From Tethya wilhelma (taxonomy: Eukaryota > Porifera > Demospongiae > Tethyida > Tethyidae): DNA of 64,000 bases. The DNA lies in assembly GCA_964030475.1 (NCBI GenBank), contig CAXIPT010000002.1, positions 8,774,065-8,838,064 of the forward strand. The letters are read 5' to 3'. Shown here piece by piece: positions 50,898 through 62,175 of the stretch (positions are counted from its first letter, which is position 1; each line of letters begins with the position of its first letter). Position numbers and translations under genes: made by a program. The notes below the pieces were generated by a model. It was not told where the DNA came from and did no database searches. It saw only the letters and a program-made list of their open reading frames with translations.

Positions 50898-51933
50898 TCA
50901 TACGTACGGTAGTACGTATAGTAGGAATGGGCCGGCTGTCCCATAGACACAATACAAAATGTTGGTAACTATAAAAGTCTACTCAAACAAAATTAAACCT
51001 TCAAAGTTGCTTAGAGGCTCTTACTGACAGATTTCCAACTGCATGCAAGGCCTAAAACTCACAAAAATTTTTCTCAGCACTCGTAGAGAGCGCTAGTGAG
51101 AAGCCACCATAGTGCCATTTTTGTTCTCCTAACTTACGTACTTACGTACGTACTTCCTAACTGACTTACTTGAAAAGGATTTCCAGGGAACCAGAATGTG
51201 TTGAGCCAACTTTGACAGCACAAAGTATACAAGTTCTTTTTATGGGTACTACATTCTTTGATACTCGTTTTCATCATAAATAGGCCTAAACAAAAACTAG
51301 AAAGCCTTGAAACTTAGTGTATAAATTCATTGTACTACAATGCAGCCATCTTTGTAGGTAGAGTTCAAAGGTCATTATTCATGTGGCATTATAGTGCGCA
51401 TGCGCACTAGCCTCCAGCCTAATGAAATGCATGTAGCTGCCACTCAAGCTTTTTGTAGGGACTAACCAGTCTCTGATAGTGTTTGCACACTGTAGTGTTG
51501 AAAAAAGTGAATGAACAAGTAGTAAAAATTTCAAAAAAATAAGTAGTGTAGGAATGGGCAGTGCGGTAAAAAGTATTGGAACAAGGCACGGTCTCAGTTT
51601 CGGCACATGACTACTTCATTTTTATGCCCAACTCTTGGCCAGCAGTCCAGTTTAAGTTATATACCTGTTTGTTATGGCCTGCGGTTTACTCCATTGCTTA
51701 GCCAAGTAAATATAGTTACTGTAGAAATTGAACCAATGCTTGCAATAAGCTATACGTATACGGTACTATCAGTGTACAGATTATTGCAACAGGACACTGA
51801 AAAATCCATATGAGGGATCAAGAATAAAAATGAAGTAGTCATGTGCCGAAACTGAGACCGTGCCTTGTTCCAATACTTTTTACCGCACTGCCCATTCCTA
51901 CACTACTTATTTTTTTGAAATTTTTACTACTTG
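50898..51933 (-). repeat. Composite element copy I, full length, reverse
   Basis: Begins TCATACGTACGGTAGTACGT after a TA and ends ..TTTTTACTACTTG. The tail has (GTAC)n-type repeats near 51,133-51,160 and GCGCATGCGC at 51,396-51,405, but the CACGTG box is mutated. Both arms carry a private variant (GGCACGGTCTCAGTTTC / GAAACTGAGACCGTGCC). It interrupts the transposon-type ORF. Confidence 0.93.
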
Positions 51934-52180
51934 TTACAAAGAGAAGGCCAAAAAAATCCACGAAGACTTAGTTGCAGCCACTGATTAATGTGATAATTGC
52001 GCATGTGAAGAGCTTGAACAGAAAGTAAGAGAGTTAAAGTCACTAAACAATTAAAGAACTCCTTGAAGGAAATGCGTTTCTTGTAGATGAGGTAAATGAG
52101 TGCCAATCAAGAAAGTTAGTTACTTATAAAGAAGGTAGGTATACTGATGAAATACGAGATGCGTAACTATAGTGCAATCC

Positions 52181-52742
52181 AAATAGGATCTTTTACGATA
52201 TCCTTATCTGGAAAAGGACGGTCTTCTCCAGTCATAAAAGCACTTGCATCATTGCACTCCTTCACATATGAAGAAATTTGTGATCATTTTTGACAATTCA
52301 CAGTTTGTGACACCTTTTGACATTGGAAAATGGCCAAAATCGTCTATCATTTGCATGTTTTTCTTGAATATTCTTTTCTATGATTGATATTTCAAATTTT
52401 CCAACTCATTCTAAGGTTGTTCAGTCCTACTTCTATCTGATGATGTATAATATGTTTGGTATTTGTCTTTTTTCCCGCGGCAAATTTCACTTGAAAGAGA
52501 CAACTCTACCCATTCAATGTATTGCAACTGAGCTGGCAGATCCAATAACCCTTTACCTTTTTCTAGATTTTCTCCAATTATAAGAATTTAATGAAAAATT
52601 CCAACACGTGGTGATGTTGTTTAGAGCTTTAGCTTACTTTTTGCCAATAGTTGTGTTAAGAAAAAGTGAGTTTATAGTGCGGCAAAACTGGATGAAAGTT
52701 CAGTTTGAAGGTTGATAGTCGCACCTTGGTCCTCAGTTCTCA
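52181..52742. other. Decayed coding-like stretch, unassigned
   Basis: A 67-residue plus-strand frame at 52,380-52,583 (VVQSYFYLMMYNMFGICLF) has no recognised relative. It is probably part of the transposon wreckage. Confidence 0.3.
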
Positions 52743-53607
52743 CTAATTGGCACCTGCTGGATCAAAAGGTATACTAATTTGCAGTTCAAGTTGGACATAG
52801 CCGTTTTGAGGGTAAACTTCTTCATATGAAACTTGTGAAGCTTTGCATACTGCTGTGGAATATCCAATATGCACGTCAGATTCAAGTATTCGCCAGAGTG
52901 GTCCTGTAATTAATTTGTCTATTAGACCCGAGTAGTAAACATGGCAGATCACGTTTCCGAGGCTCTCAAGTGTTTTGAAAATGCTCACCCTAGCACTCAC
53001 TCAGCCAAATGAGTCAGAATCTGGTACAATTAGATTAGTACGTACAACCTGTAAAGCTTTCGAGAGAAGAGCATGTCAAAAGTCTGGTTGCCCACTTCAA
53101 TTCAGCGCTTTGCATCCAGCTAGATAGAGATCACATGATGCATCACTTAGCACAGCTTTCAACAACTTGTTTGGGGTGCCCCAAACCTTTTCAAGGAAGT
53201 TGATGATATGATGGCGTAGATAATAGACTCGGCCACCATGCATTAGCAAAAATAATGTTAAACCTGTTCCCACAAAAATGAATTAATGGATTCTTTGATA
53301 TAACTTCCCTTTTCAAGTAAGTGTTGAAATGCATCCCACAAAAAAAGTGGTACATTTGTATCATTGCTTGTTGCTCACTACCTGTTAAACTCTCCCAGTC
53401 TTTATAAACATTGGGCAATACTTGTGCTCTGTAGTCAGTTAACAGATTGTTAAAAGATTTTTGTGCAGATGCTCGATCAGACATTGTACTCTTGATATTA
53501 ATTTTCTTGATATTAATTTTCTTACCAGCATCTGAATATCGATTCATCTCTGCTGTCTGTGTTACCTCATCTAGTATGTCTTGCAGCTGTTGTGGCTTAA
53601 TTCCCAC
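52743..53607 (-). pseudogene. Decayed transposon-type ORF, minus strand
   Basis: Two minus-strand frames with stops between them. The upstream one (53,607-53,191) has MGIKPQQLQDILDEVTQTAE, MIQMYHFFCGMHFNTYL and LIHFCGNRFNIIFANAW. The downstream one (53,000-52,743) has SGLIDKLITGPLWRILES. The GNRFNI and LITGPLWR phrases look to me like a repetitive invertebrate gene class found with Ulp1/PHD domains (recognition from memory, not tested). Its 5' end is joined to copy J. Confidence 0.45.
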
Positions 53608-53805
53608 TAGCGTTCTCTACGAGTGCTAAGGAAAGTTTCTGTGAGTTTTAGGCCTTGTATGCAGATGGTTATCTGTCATTAAGAGCCTCTGAGTAACTTT
53701 AAAGGATTAATTTTGTTTGACAAGATTTTTATAGCGACCAACATTTTGTATTGAGTCTATGGGACAGTCGGCCCATTCCTACTATACGTACTACCGTACG
53801 TATGA
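53606..53805 (+). repeat. Composite element copy J: tail end only
   Basis: Matches the last about 200 bp of the tail (CACTAGCGTTCTCTACGAG, AACATTTTGTATTGAGTCTATGG, GGCCCATTCCTACTATACGT) up to CGTACGTATGA. The foldback is missing. Confidence 0.9.
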
Positions 53806-54233
53806 TGAGAACATAGTTTATTTCTGGGCCAATTCCCCTTCAAGAATTAGTTTCCAACCTTAAACCTGCATCATCTTCATCATAGAGAGGAGAACAAAAC
53901 GATACCTGGATGAACTCCATATGTCACACAGTTCTTAAGTTACGCGGCTGGAAAATACGTGCTGAACCAATTTTCATGAAACAATGACCATTCGAATCAA
54001 AAATTTCTGAAGAATTTTATCATAGCAACATTAACTGTAGACAAGGAGATAAAAAATTATATCCGGAATCACTAGTATAATGTAGAAAATGGGGGCTAGG
54101 CCCCAGGACAGTGGGTTGGGAGGCATGCAGATCTAGAATGGGATGCTGAGCATGGTTTATTTCAATATTCATGGTTTATTCAAATAGCAAATTTGGTATA
54201 CAAATAAAGGTGTATGATTCATATTGCATACAG
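53806..54233. other. Intergenic or intronic
   Basis: No gene. 54,085-54,125 has a GGGGGCTAGGCCCCAGGACA palindromic patch. Confidence 0.4.
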
Positions 54234-54506
54234 ATGATATAGATTGTGCTGAAGTGGTATTTTATTTGAAGAAACTGAACCATGATCAGATCAAACAACT
54301 TGGCAATCTGCTAGGTTTGGATCCTTTTTCACTTGACAGCATGCTCTCCCTACCTGATGACATGGTGAGAGCTTGGCTACGAAAAGAAGGCCAAGTGACA
54401 AATAAATGTGGACATACTTTAACATGGGAAGTGCTGGTTAAAATGCTGAGAATGATGGATCAGAATGGAATTGCTGATAACATAGCTAAAGAAAAGTGTC
54501 AGCAAA
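54234..54506 (+). CDS. Death-domain exon
   Basis: One exon of 273 nt, phase 1 at both ends (acceptor ..TTGCATACAG, donor CAAA|GTAAGTC). It encodes DIDCAEVVFYLKKLNHDQIK, QLGNLLGLDPFSLDSML, MVRAWLRKEGQ and TLTWEVLVKMLRMMDQNGIA with ..DNIAKEKCQQ. The hydrophobic pattern, the WLRK segment and the final TWEVLVKML helix fit a six-helix death domain, the oligomerising module of apoptosis and immune receptors. The next compatible exon on this strand is the membrane-segment exon at 56,589. Whether they belong to one transcript is not shown. Upstream exons were not identified. Confidence 0.72.
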
Positions 54507-54904
54507 GTAAGTCAATATACTTTAAATGTTCACTGAATTAAAGGTAGAAGTAAACTGATAAAGTGTTTATTAATTGTCCCTTTCTCTACAAAAATGTGTC
54601 ACATACTATAGAGTTGACCCAAATTAATAAAATCTTGATGTTTTGCCACGAAACCTCACTCATTGTGAATATTAAAATAAATACTGATTGAAATATAGAA
54701 AGGGGAGAGCTATATATAGCACAGTAAATTAAATCTTTAAATAACGTAGCCATACCAATAATCAGTATGTATGAATCAGTGCTAAGGCAACATTATAATA
54801 ATGTGTTTTTACCTGCATAAACTATGCATGCTTTACCCTTCCGGAGGACCCATGCATTTTTTGTGTATGCACTCATGAGGTTGTGTACCATTCCCTGGTT
54901 TTTT

Positions 54905-54975
54905 GGTTAAAAAGCTGAGAAAAATGAATCAGAGTGGAATTGCTGATGAGATAGCTAAAGTTAAGTGTCAACAAA
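54905..54975 (+). pseudogene. Partial duplicate of the death-domain exon end
   Basis: KKLRKMNQSGIADEIAKVKCQQ followed by GTAAGTC copies the last 24 codons and the donor of the exon at 54,234-54,506. No acceptor or upstream half is present. Confidence 0.82.
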
Positions 54976-55089
54976 GTAAGTCAATTACTTTAATTCACAG
55001 TTGTAGGATTAGTAACAAGTGCATGGTACCCACAAATATTTCCAAAAATACTGTCATGCATGTGGGTTAACTTTTATGCAGAGGTTCAA
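54976..55089. other. Spacer
   Basis: No feature between the partial exon and repeat copy K. Confidence 0.4.
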
Positions 55090-55870
55090 ACATGCGTAGA
55101 GGCCTCCCTTAGACAGTTTTCTAACTGCATGTACATATCAACAAAACTCAAAGACACTTTCTAGAGCACTCTTGGGAGAGTGGTGGCGAGAAGCCAGAAC
55201 AGTGCAATTTTGTTTTCTTTCTGACTGACTTACTTGAACACGATTTCCAGAGAAATGAAAGACATTGAGCCAACTTTGAGCATACAAAGTAACTTGATTT
55301 CATCCTTAGTACGTTCTTTGACACTTGCTTTTTGCCTAAAAGTCAGCAAACAAAACTTCTAGGTAGCTTTGAAATTCTGGTATAAATTTCTATACTGTAA
55401 TGTAGAGATTTTATGTAGGTAAAGGTCCTCAATAGACCAGGTGGTTTGCACTCATTATGCACATGCGTATTCAATGCTACTGCAAGCACACCTGCTTTTC
55501 TTGACACTGTATAGTCAGTCTAGCTTCATGCAATTGAACACCTTATAGTGTTGAAAAAAGTGAACAAACATGCAAGTAGTAAAAATTTTTGTAAAAATAA
55601 GCAATGTTAAAATGGACAGTGCTCTAAAAAGCAATGAAACAAGGTAAGACTCGGAACTACGGCATGCATATGACTACTTCATTTTTTTATACCTTACTAA
55701 GTCTCATAATCTCACGTAGGTTTTACGTACTTGTATGCTTGCTGTTATTTCATGCTACATTGTAAACCATGTAGCTGATGATTGTGTGACTATTGACCAA
55801 AATAATGAGCTGGGGCATGCATGTCCAGCTAATTAAGTGACTGAAATGAAGTCATGTGCTGGAGTTCCGA
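55090..55870 (-). repeat. Composite element copy K, diverged, reverse
   Basis: Tail features (AACACGATTTCCAGAGAAATG; GCACATGCGTATT, a decayed GCGCATGCGC) precede a foldback at about 55,575-55,870. Its second arm is partly deleted (AAATGAAGTCATGTGCTGGAG). It is the most divergent copy seen. Confidence 0.85.
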
Positions 55871-56588
55871 GCACTAATTAAGTAAGTATAATCACTGATG
55901 GAGATTTTTATAATCAGAGCAAGAAAATTGATGTACCAGAGAGTGTTCCATAGCTAACATGAAACTGCCTATACTTAATGTTAAAACATGTCAAATAAGG
56001 GGCCGCTTTTAGGTTGACAATCATGAACAAAGTGAAAGGGTATACCGGTACACTGCATGACTGTGTAAATAGCTGGCCGATATGAGATCACACTGATGTA
56101 CGTAGTGGCACCAAAGGGACTCCGCTCTCTTTTTGAGCTTGAGGCTTACATAATTGTGCACGCGGTTGCTATACTTGATCGAAGAAAAAAACAATTTACC
56201 AGTGTTCTGAGATACTAAAGAGCTAGTAAAAACTATCATGGCTACTGCTAGAGCGGTAAAAACAAGCGTAATTTTATCGCTTTAGTTATCCGAACAAATT
56301 CGGTTTTTCGAACGCTTGAAGTTAGGCTGTGCCCTGAGGTGTTCAGTTAATCGAGGTTCTACTGTATAAAACTAGCAATTATATATTAGTATATATACAA
56401 ACTTTACTATCACAAATTTCAAGCAGCCTATACCCATTATGTATAAGCTTAATAATTTCAGTATATGATAGAATGCTTAAATGTATATAGTTAATATGCA
56501 TATGCATGTGTCGAAATACATGCAGGCTTATACAATTAGTTATGTCATGCATGTCATATCTTTTATATGATTGATTGTTTATTTGCAG
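55871..56588. other. Probable intron or intergenic
   Basis: AT-rich; no supported gene. Confidence 0.4.
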
Positions 56589-56750
56589 AACTCAACTACA
56601 CATCACACAGTTTTATGCTGACATGTGCAGTGGTTTCCTTGTGTGTAACAATGATTTCGATTGCCGTAATGTTCCCTGACAAGTTCTCTTTTGCTCTCCA
56701 AATTACTAGCAAGGCAATTCAACAAGTGAGACCTACTTTCACAGAGTCTG
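56589..56750 (+). CDS. Membrane-segment exon
   Basis: A 162-nt exon with acceptor TTATTTGCAG and donor TCTG|GTAGGT, phase 1 at both ends. It encodes LNYTSHSFMLTCAVVSLCVT followed by MISIAVMF: one strongly hydrophobic helix, preceded by an N-glycosylation motif and followed by KAIQQVRPTF. The phase is compatible with splicing from the death-domain exon at 54,234. The product is unknown. Confidence 0.45.
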
Positions 56751-56769
56751 GTAGGTCTTAAAAATTTAA

Positions 56770-57120
56770 TGCTGCATGCATGTATATATATGTGACCTGT
56801 CAAGCGAAAACCTGACGTTTGGGAAATTATTGTTTTTCGAGTAAAATGCGGTTTTAGTTTAATTCGCGTTTTTGCACGAAATTTTTTTTACTGCACGGAT
56901 GGGTTGTGCTACATTTTAGCATGCTCCACGCAAAATTTCAAGGGTGGAGCTGCTTCAGTTGCAGAGATATAGACGGTAATACCAGCCTCGTTCTTTTCTA
57001 TTTAGTTGCTAACACGGAGAACGGTTGCTATGCTGTGCAACAGACCGTAGCGAATATTAATGACTAGGCAGCTGCTGTTAAAAATGAATTATTGTTCAGT
57101 GTAATTTCTGCTTTATAGGC
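56770..57120. repeat. Possible repeat starting TGTGACCTGTCAAGCGAAAA
   Basis: The sequence has the look of an interspersed element (GACCTGTCAAGCGAAAACC.., GCACGAAATTTTTTTTACTG) but has no second copy in this window. No coding frame. Confidence 0.25.
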
Positions 57121-57194
57121 TTTTGTTTACAGAATTTTGGTATAGCACATGCACAGAGAGATCAGCTGCAGCTAGGATAGGACAGAACTTAAGG

Positions 57195-57572
57195 GCACTG
57201 CATGCTGCAATAGATTCCAAATAACACGCACTTGAATATGGGAAGGGTCGTTAGGCTAGCTAGCTAATGAATAATGCATGATTTAGAAATTAATGGCCGC
57301 CATATGGAGAAGGCGCTTTTTGCATTGTATCTAGCGACTCAATGAGAGACACAACAAACCGATGGCAAAAGCAACTGTCCCCAAAGAAACCAAGTTTGAA
57401 TCTGTTTTTAAAAATGAATAGTCCCTGAGAAAAGTTGAGCCAAAATAGAAGAAGAATATGGGGAAAATTGGAGGTTTGGCATATTTTAGTTTGGTACTTT
57501 AGCGATATGGTTTTAGGCCATGTTTTAAGGCTCATTAGAAAAAGAAAGAGCTAAAATTAATAGTAGCTTATT
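57195..57572. repeat. Dispersed repeat family 2, copy 3
   Basis: Close match to 3,320-3,725 in the same orientation (AGATTCCAAATAACACGCAC through CATTAGAAAAAGAAAGAGC). Its right end abuts foldback copy L. Confidence 0.85.
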
Positions 57573-57573
57573 A

Positions 57574-57840
57574 ACAAGTAGTAAAATTTTCAAAAAAATA
57601 AATAGTGTAGGAATGGGAAGTGCGGTATTAGCAGCGGTAACAAGTATTAGAGCAAGGAATGTCTCAATTTCAGCACATGACTACTTCATTTTTTATGCTT
57701 AACTCTCGACCTGCAGTCCAATTATATTTTGCCTGTCTGTTATAGTCTATTCCACTGCTTAGCCAACTGATAAGAAGGAATTTGAACCTGCAACAATAAT
57801 TATAATATTGTATTATTGTACAGATCATTGGAGATCCATA
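57574..57840 (+). repeat. Composite element copy L: first arm and loop only
   Basis: Starts CAAGTAGTAAAATTTTCAAA, with a small insertion in the arm (GTATTAGCAGCGGTAACAAG). The second arm and the tail are absent. A short CCAGG../CCTGGTAC foldback follows at about 57,845-57,905. Confidence 0.82.
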
Positions 57841-58050
57841 TCCTTGTACCCAGGCCACTCCCTCTTTTTAGTGTTTTACGCTAAAAATCGAGAGGACCTG
57901 GTACATGTCCTCATGTGAGGTCGAACAGTCGTCGAACAGTAATTAGTGAGCGTGGGCGATCGAAGCCATTACATCCCTGTATTGCCTAAGAATATTGGTT
58001 TCTGCGCCCACGCAGTTGTACAATAGTAGATTGGGCCTTATACTGTACTN

Positions 58051-58390
58051 CCCATAAAAAGAACTTACTTTGTGCTGTCAAAGTTGGCTCAACACATCAG
58101 TCTGGGTCTCTGGAAATCCTTTTCAAATTCAAGTATTAAGTCAGTTAGGAAGTACGTACGTACGTACGTAAGTTAGATGAACAAAAATGGCACTATGGTG
58201 GCTTCCCACTAGCGCTCTCTACGAGTGCTGCAGAAAGTTTTTGTGAGTTTTAGGCCTTGCATGCAGTTGGTAATCTGTCAGTGAGAGCTTCTGAGCAACT
58301 TTGAAGGTTTAATTTTGTTTGACTAGATTTTTATGGTGGCCAACATTTTTTATTGTGTCTATGGGACATTCGACCCATTCCTACTATATA
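58051..58390 (+). repeat. Composite element copy M: tail piece starting at an n
   Basis: Begins mid-tail directly after the single n at 58,050 and runs to ..CATTCGACCCATTCCTACTATA, where copy N starts. It carries (GTAC)n at about 58,150-58,172. Confidence 0.9.
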
Positions 58391-59431
58391 CAAGTAGTAA
58401 AAATTTCAAAAAATAAGTAGTGTAGGAATGGGCAGTGCGGTAAAAAGTATTGGAACAAGGCATGTCTCAATTTCGGCACATGACTACTTCATTTTTAATC
58501 TTGATCCAGATCCTCAGTGTCGCGAATGCAATGATCTGTATATATAATACCACAGCTTATTATTGCTTTCAATTCAGTTCAATTTCAGTTCCTACTAATC
58601 AGTTGGCCAAGTAGTTGACTATATAACAGACAGGTAACTTAAATTGGACTGCTGGCCAAGCAAAAGTTGGGTATAAAAAATGAAGTAGTCATGTGCCGAA
58701 ATTGAGACATGCCTTGTTCCAATACTTTTTACCGCACTGCCCATTCCTACACTACTTATTTTTTGAAATTTTTACTACTTGTTCATTCACTTTTTTTAAC
58801 ACTACAGTGTGGAGACTATTAGAGACTGGTTAGTCCCTACAAAAAGCTTGAGTGGCAGCTACATGTACTGCATTCTGCTGGAGAGGCTAATGCGCATGCG
58901 CATATAATAATGCCACGTGGATAGATAATGATGACCTTTGAACTCTCAAAGATGGCTGCATTGTAGTACGTGAATTTATACACTAAGTTTCAAAGCTTTC
59001 TAGTTTTTGTTTAGGCATGTTTATGATGAAAGCGAGTATCAAGGAATGTAGTACCCATGAAAAGAACTTACTTTGTGCTGTCAAAGTTGGCTCAACACAT
59101 TCTGGTTCTCTGGAAATCCTTTTCAAGTAAGTCAGTTAGGAAGTAAGTACGTACGTACGTACGTACGTAAGTACGTTAGAGAACAAATAATGGCACTATG
59201 GTGGCTTCCCACTGGCACTCTCTACGAGTGCTAAGGAAAGTTTTTGTGAGTTTTAGGCCTTGCATGCAGTTGGTAATCTGTCAGTAAGAGCCTCTCAGCA
59301 ACTTTGAAGGTTATTTTTTGTTTGAGTAGATTTTTATAGCGACCAACATTTTGTACTGTGTCTATGGGACAGTCGACCCATTCCTACTATACGTACTACC
59401 GTACGTATGATACGTACTACCGTACGTATGA
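58391..59431 (+). repeat. Composite element copy N, full length (GTAC subfamily)
   Basis: Foldback 58,391-58,782, GCGCATGCGC at 58,892-58,901, CCACGTGG at 58,913-58,920 and (GTAC)n at about 59,146-59,176. The terminus TACGTACTACCGTACGTATGA is tandemly doubled (59,390-59,410 and 59,411-59,431). It is nested directly at the end of copy M. Confidence 0.93.
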
Positions 59432-59566
59432 TAATCTCCAGATAAAAAAAGTCAAAGATTTCAGTCACTCACTAACTCAAAAGGCACACACACGGTGACA
59501 TATGGCTTGATCTTGTAAATCTGTATGTGTCTCAGGTATATGACGATACTATATAGACTTATATAC

Positions 59567-60277
59567 CTGCCAGCTTTAGTAATTATCATTTCTGTTGTAA
59601 CCTCATGAAACTCGGCCCACAAGTCCCTTCCGTGAAGTGTGACCTTTGTACCATTTGGTGCAATGGATTCTGCAGTTGTTGGGTAGTAAGTCACCACATT
59701 CCCACTCTCTGAGATGGTAATGGATGATTCTACTGGGGTTTCTGTGAGTACATGTGTGTGTTTACACTAATTAGTACATGCATGCCCATATAGCTATATA
59801 TAATCTAGTATATACTTTAAAACAGCTTGTAAGCACACTTAAGCTTGCGAGTTGCGACTACCAAGAGCTTTTTTCTGGCATCAAAGGAGCTACAAAGATT
59901 TTTGTTACCCTGTTCATGATTACAACACAATAGCAGAGCAAGCAGTATGTGTGGATGTTCTCCTGAATTATCATTATTCAAAGTTAAGTTAACTGGGCCG
60001 AACCATCCAGGCACATTGTGACATAGAACTTTCTCTTTATATATTATTTAAACACAGAATATAGGTACACCGTTGCTTGCAGATATCCGTTTTAGTTATC
60101 TAGCCTCTACGTGGCACTGATTATACCTTTTGAATTTCTAGTCTTGCTGTCATCCATGGTGAGAGGAATGCGAGGTGGAATAGGAGAGATCTCGCCTTCG
60201 CCATCAGTGAGTGCTAGATGAGCAAAGTTTTCAACCAAACGATCTTCGTCCTTAACCTTACTTTGGTCCAATGCCAT
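59567..60277 (-). CDS. Hypothetical protein, two exons (partial)
   Basis: Exon 1 (60,277-60,127) starts at ATG with [20 protein letters not shown], continues ..[20 protein letters not shown] and ends AAAAG|GTATAA. Exon 2 (59,741-59,567; acceptor TACTCACAG) continues in phase 1: [39 protein letters not shown] and [11 protein letters not shown], ending GGCAG|GTATAT. The second exon looks like beta-strand-rich sequence. I do not recognise a family. No signal peptide. A third exon was not found. Confidence 0.45.
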
Positions 60278-60363
60278 TGTTGCATCTGGAACGGTCACAG
60301 GCTCACTCAGACCGTGAAGGTCAGGCCATATATAGATATTAGAGGTATGTAGTTATGGTCAGG

Positions 60364-61190
60364 CCAGGCACTCCCTCTCTGAGCATGCGCAAAAAGTGCA
60401 CACTAACGATATTCTATAGAGTTCTATTCCTAATTCGTCGTACTATCTCACATTTTTCCCATGTCTCCACCCGAAGATCACTGTATATCTCTTTAGTGAG
60501 ATCACACCTTACATATTGTTCTCAGATTTGGAGACCAAACCTTATTAAAGACATTTCTTTGTTAGAACGAGTGCAGAGAAGGGCCACCAAATTTATTCTA
60601 TTCAACCAACCCTGTGACACTAATCTCTCTTACAAGGCTAGACTAATAGCTCTCCACATATTTCCACTCATGTATTGGTATGAAATACAAGACATTCTAT
60701 TCTTAATAAAATGCCTGAAGGAACCACCTGACAATTTCAATGTACATGACTATGTTACATTCTCTACAGGCAGTACACGCTCTGCCTCAGCAGGCAAACT
60801 TGTTCACAACATGTCAAGGCTCTGCTCCACCCGCCACTATTACTTCAATAGAATTGTCCGTCTATGGAACGCTCTGCCATCTATTAACTTAAATGAATCA
60901 TTCGTAACTATCAAAGCCAAGCTGTTAGCATTTCTTTGGACACACTTCACCACTCATTTTGACTCTGACAACATTTGCTCATATCATTACTTATGCCCTT
61001 GTAACAAATGTATCCAAAATGCAGTAAGACAACTAAACAGAGAACTCTAACCTATTCATTATGGTAAAATTTTTGTGTATCAATATGTGTTCTGTCTTAT
61101 CTAGTTTTTGTAGAGCAGCATTGTACATCAATGGCTGTCTCTCAGCATTATGCTGTAAAGTTTATGATAATAATAATAATAATAATATTC
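60364..61190 (+). mobile_element. 5'-truncated non-LTR retrotransposon (LINE)
   Basis: One open frame to 61,050 encodes the C-terminal end of a non-LTR reverse transcriptase: SLYISLVRSHLTYCSQIWRP, LLERVQRRATKFIL, ALHIFPLMYWYEIQDILFLI, YYFNRIVRLWNALPSINL and a final CPCNKC. This thumb and C-terminal pattern is typical of CR1/L2/Jockey-type LINEs. The RT catalytic motifs are absent because of 5' truncation. The 3' end has a (ATA)n tail at about 61,168-61,190. Confidence 0.82.
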
Positions 61191-61335
61191 ATTTGCAGTA
61201 CTAATCAGTCTTGTGACGTTAATTTTTGCGGTTCAGGCAGCTGTATGATCCAGGATTCTTACGCTTTGCTCTTTCCGAATCTTCTTTAAAATTCTTTCAT
61301 TAGTGCTCTTGTGGACAATGGGATGCAAGCGTACT

Positions 61336-61365
61336 TCTCTTATACACATCTGACGCTGCCGACGA
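61336..61365. other. Illumina Nextera adapter remnant
   Basis: A 30-base stretch reading TCTCTTATACACATCTGA then CGCTGCCGACGA. It equals the mosaic-end plus read-1 part of the Nextera transposase adapter in reverse complement. It lies 12 bp before the N gap. It is not organismal DNA. Confidence 0.93.
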
Positions 61366-61377
61366 AGATAGGGTTCG

Positions 61378-61555
61378 NNNNNNNNNNNNNNNNNNNNNNN
61401 NNNNNNNNNNNNNNNNNNNNNNNNNNNNNNNNNNNNNNNNNNNNNNNNNNNNNNNNNNNNNNNNNNNNNNNNNNNNNNNNNNNNNNNNNNNNNNNNNNNN
61501 NNNNNNNNNNNNNNNNNNNNNNNNNNNNNNNNNNNNNNNNNNNNNNNNNNNNNNN
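61378..61555. other. Assembly gap (178 N)
   Basis: Run of N between the adapter-bearing contig edge and a (TG)n microsatellite. Confidence 0.99.

Positions 61556-61599
<44 letters not shown>
61556..61599. repeat. (TG)n microsatellite at gap edge
   Basis: About 22 TG units; probably why the assembly broke here. Confidence 0.95.
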
Positions 61600-61600
<1 letters not shown>

Positions 61601-62175
61601 TTCAATCTTCATTAATGACATGCCAATTTATATGGCTGACAAGTTGAGTGACAACTTATGCATGCATGCCAATGTGTGTGTACGTATTATCGATACTTCA
61701 AAATAAAACAATCTAGTTGCAAATTTTGAAAAAGATTTGTTAGAGATGGCTTGAAGCTTTCAGACGAAGGCTCGTTCAGCAAAGTAGTACTGCAGCTGCT
61801 TAGTCGCAAAGTGGCTCTGAAGTTAGTGATCGGTCATGGCCATATCATGATGGCATTATTGTGTTAATATGAGAATACAAACTGAAATAGCTATTCAGTT
61901 GACTGTGAGCACTGAGCAGACCCTTTAATTAAATATTTGTGGACATCCTTTGCCTTCTTTCCTCCTATGTCCAACTTCCAAATAAAGTGTGCATGCTCTT
62001 GTACTGCTCTCCATCTGGCCTCCTTTAGCCCTCATTGCATCTTCCCTTTTTTATGTTCTGAGATAATTCATTCTCCTCATAGCAATCATGCCAGTGTCAT
62101 GTCTGATTTGCCAGCGTCAGTGAACGTACCCACAAATCTATACGCGCATGCGCCTTACAGCATGCATATTATATA
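61600..62175. other. Intergenic, no feature recognised
   Basis: No supported gene before copy O. Confidence 0.4.

Larger units (their letters stand above)
49220..52180 (+). pseudogene. Transposon-type coiled-coil ORF split by two insertions
   Basis: After a likely acceptor (TTATTTCAG at 49,211-49,219) the frame reads KDLVLSEKKAKNGLILELLS, then WTTYCKWVKSLFPLS and RRSVQVLKSKRTTLRH. It is interrupted by the CACTA-like element and resumes in frame at 50,484 (KAHIVQLLQQLYTPPQKRQ, then a Lys/Arg-rich coiled coil to ..IIKKLHARSG). It is interrupted again by copy I and continues in pieces from 51,936 (KEKAKKIHEDLVAATD; LVTYKEGRYTDEIRD) with stops. I take it to be the N-terminal part of the same repetitive gene class as the protease-PHD gene upstream (inference). 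The function is not recognised. Confidence 0.6.

Noticed and set aside
61311..61377. Conserved peptide SSAASDVYKR as coding evidence
   Set aside because: It is the translation of sequencing adapter.
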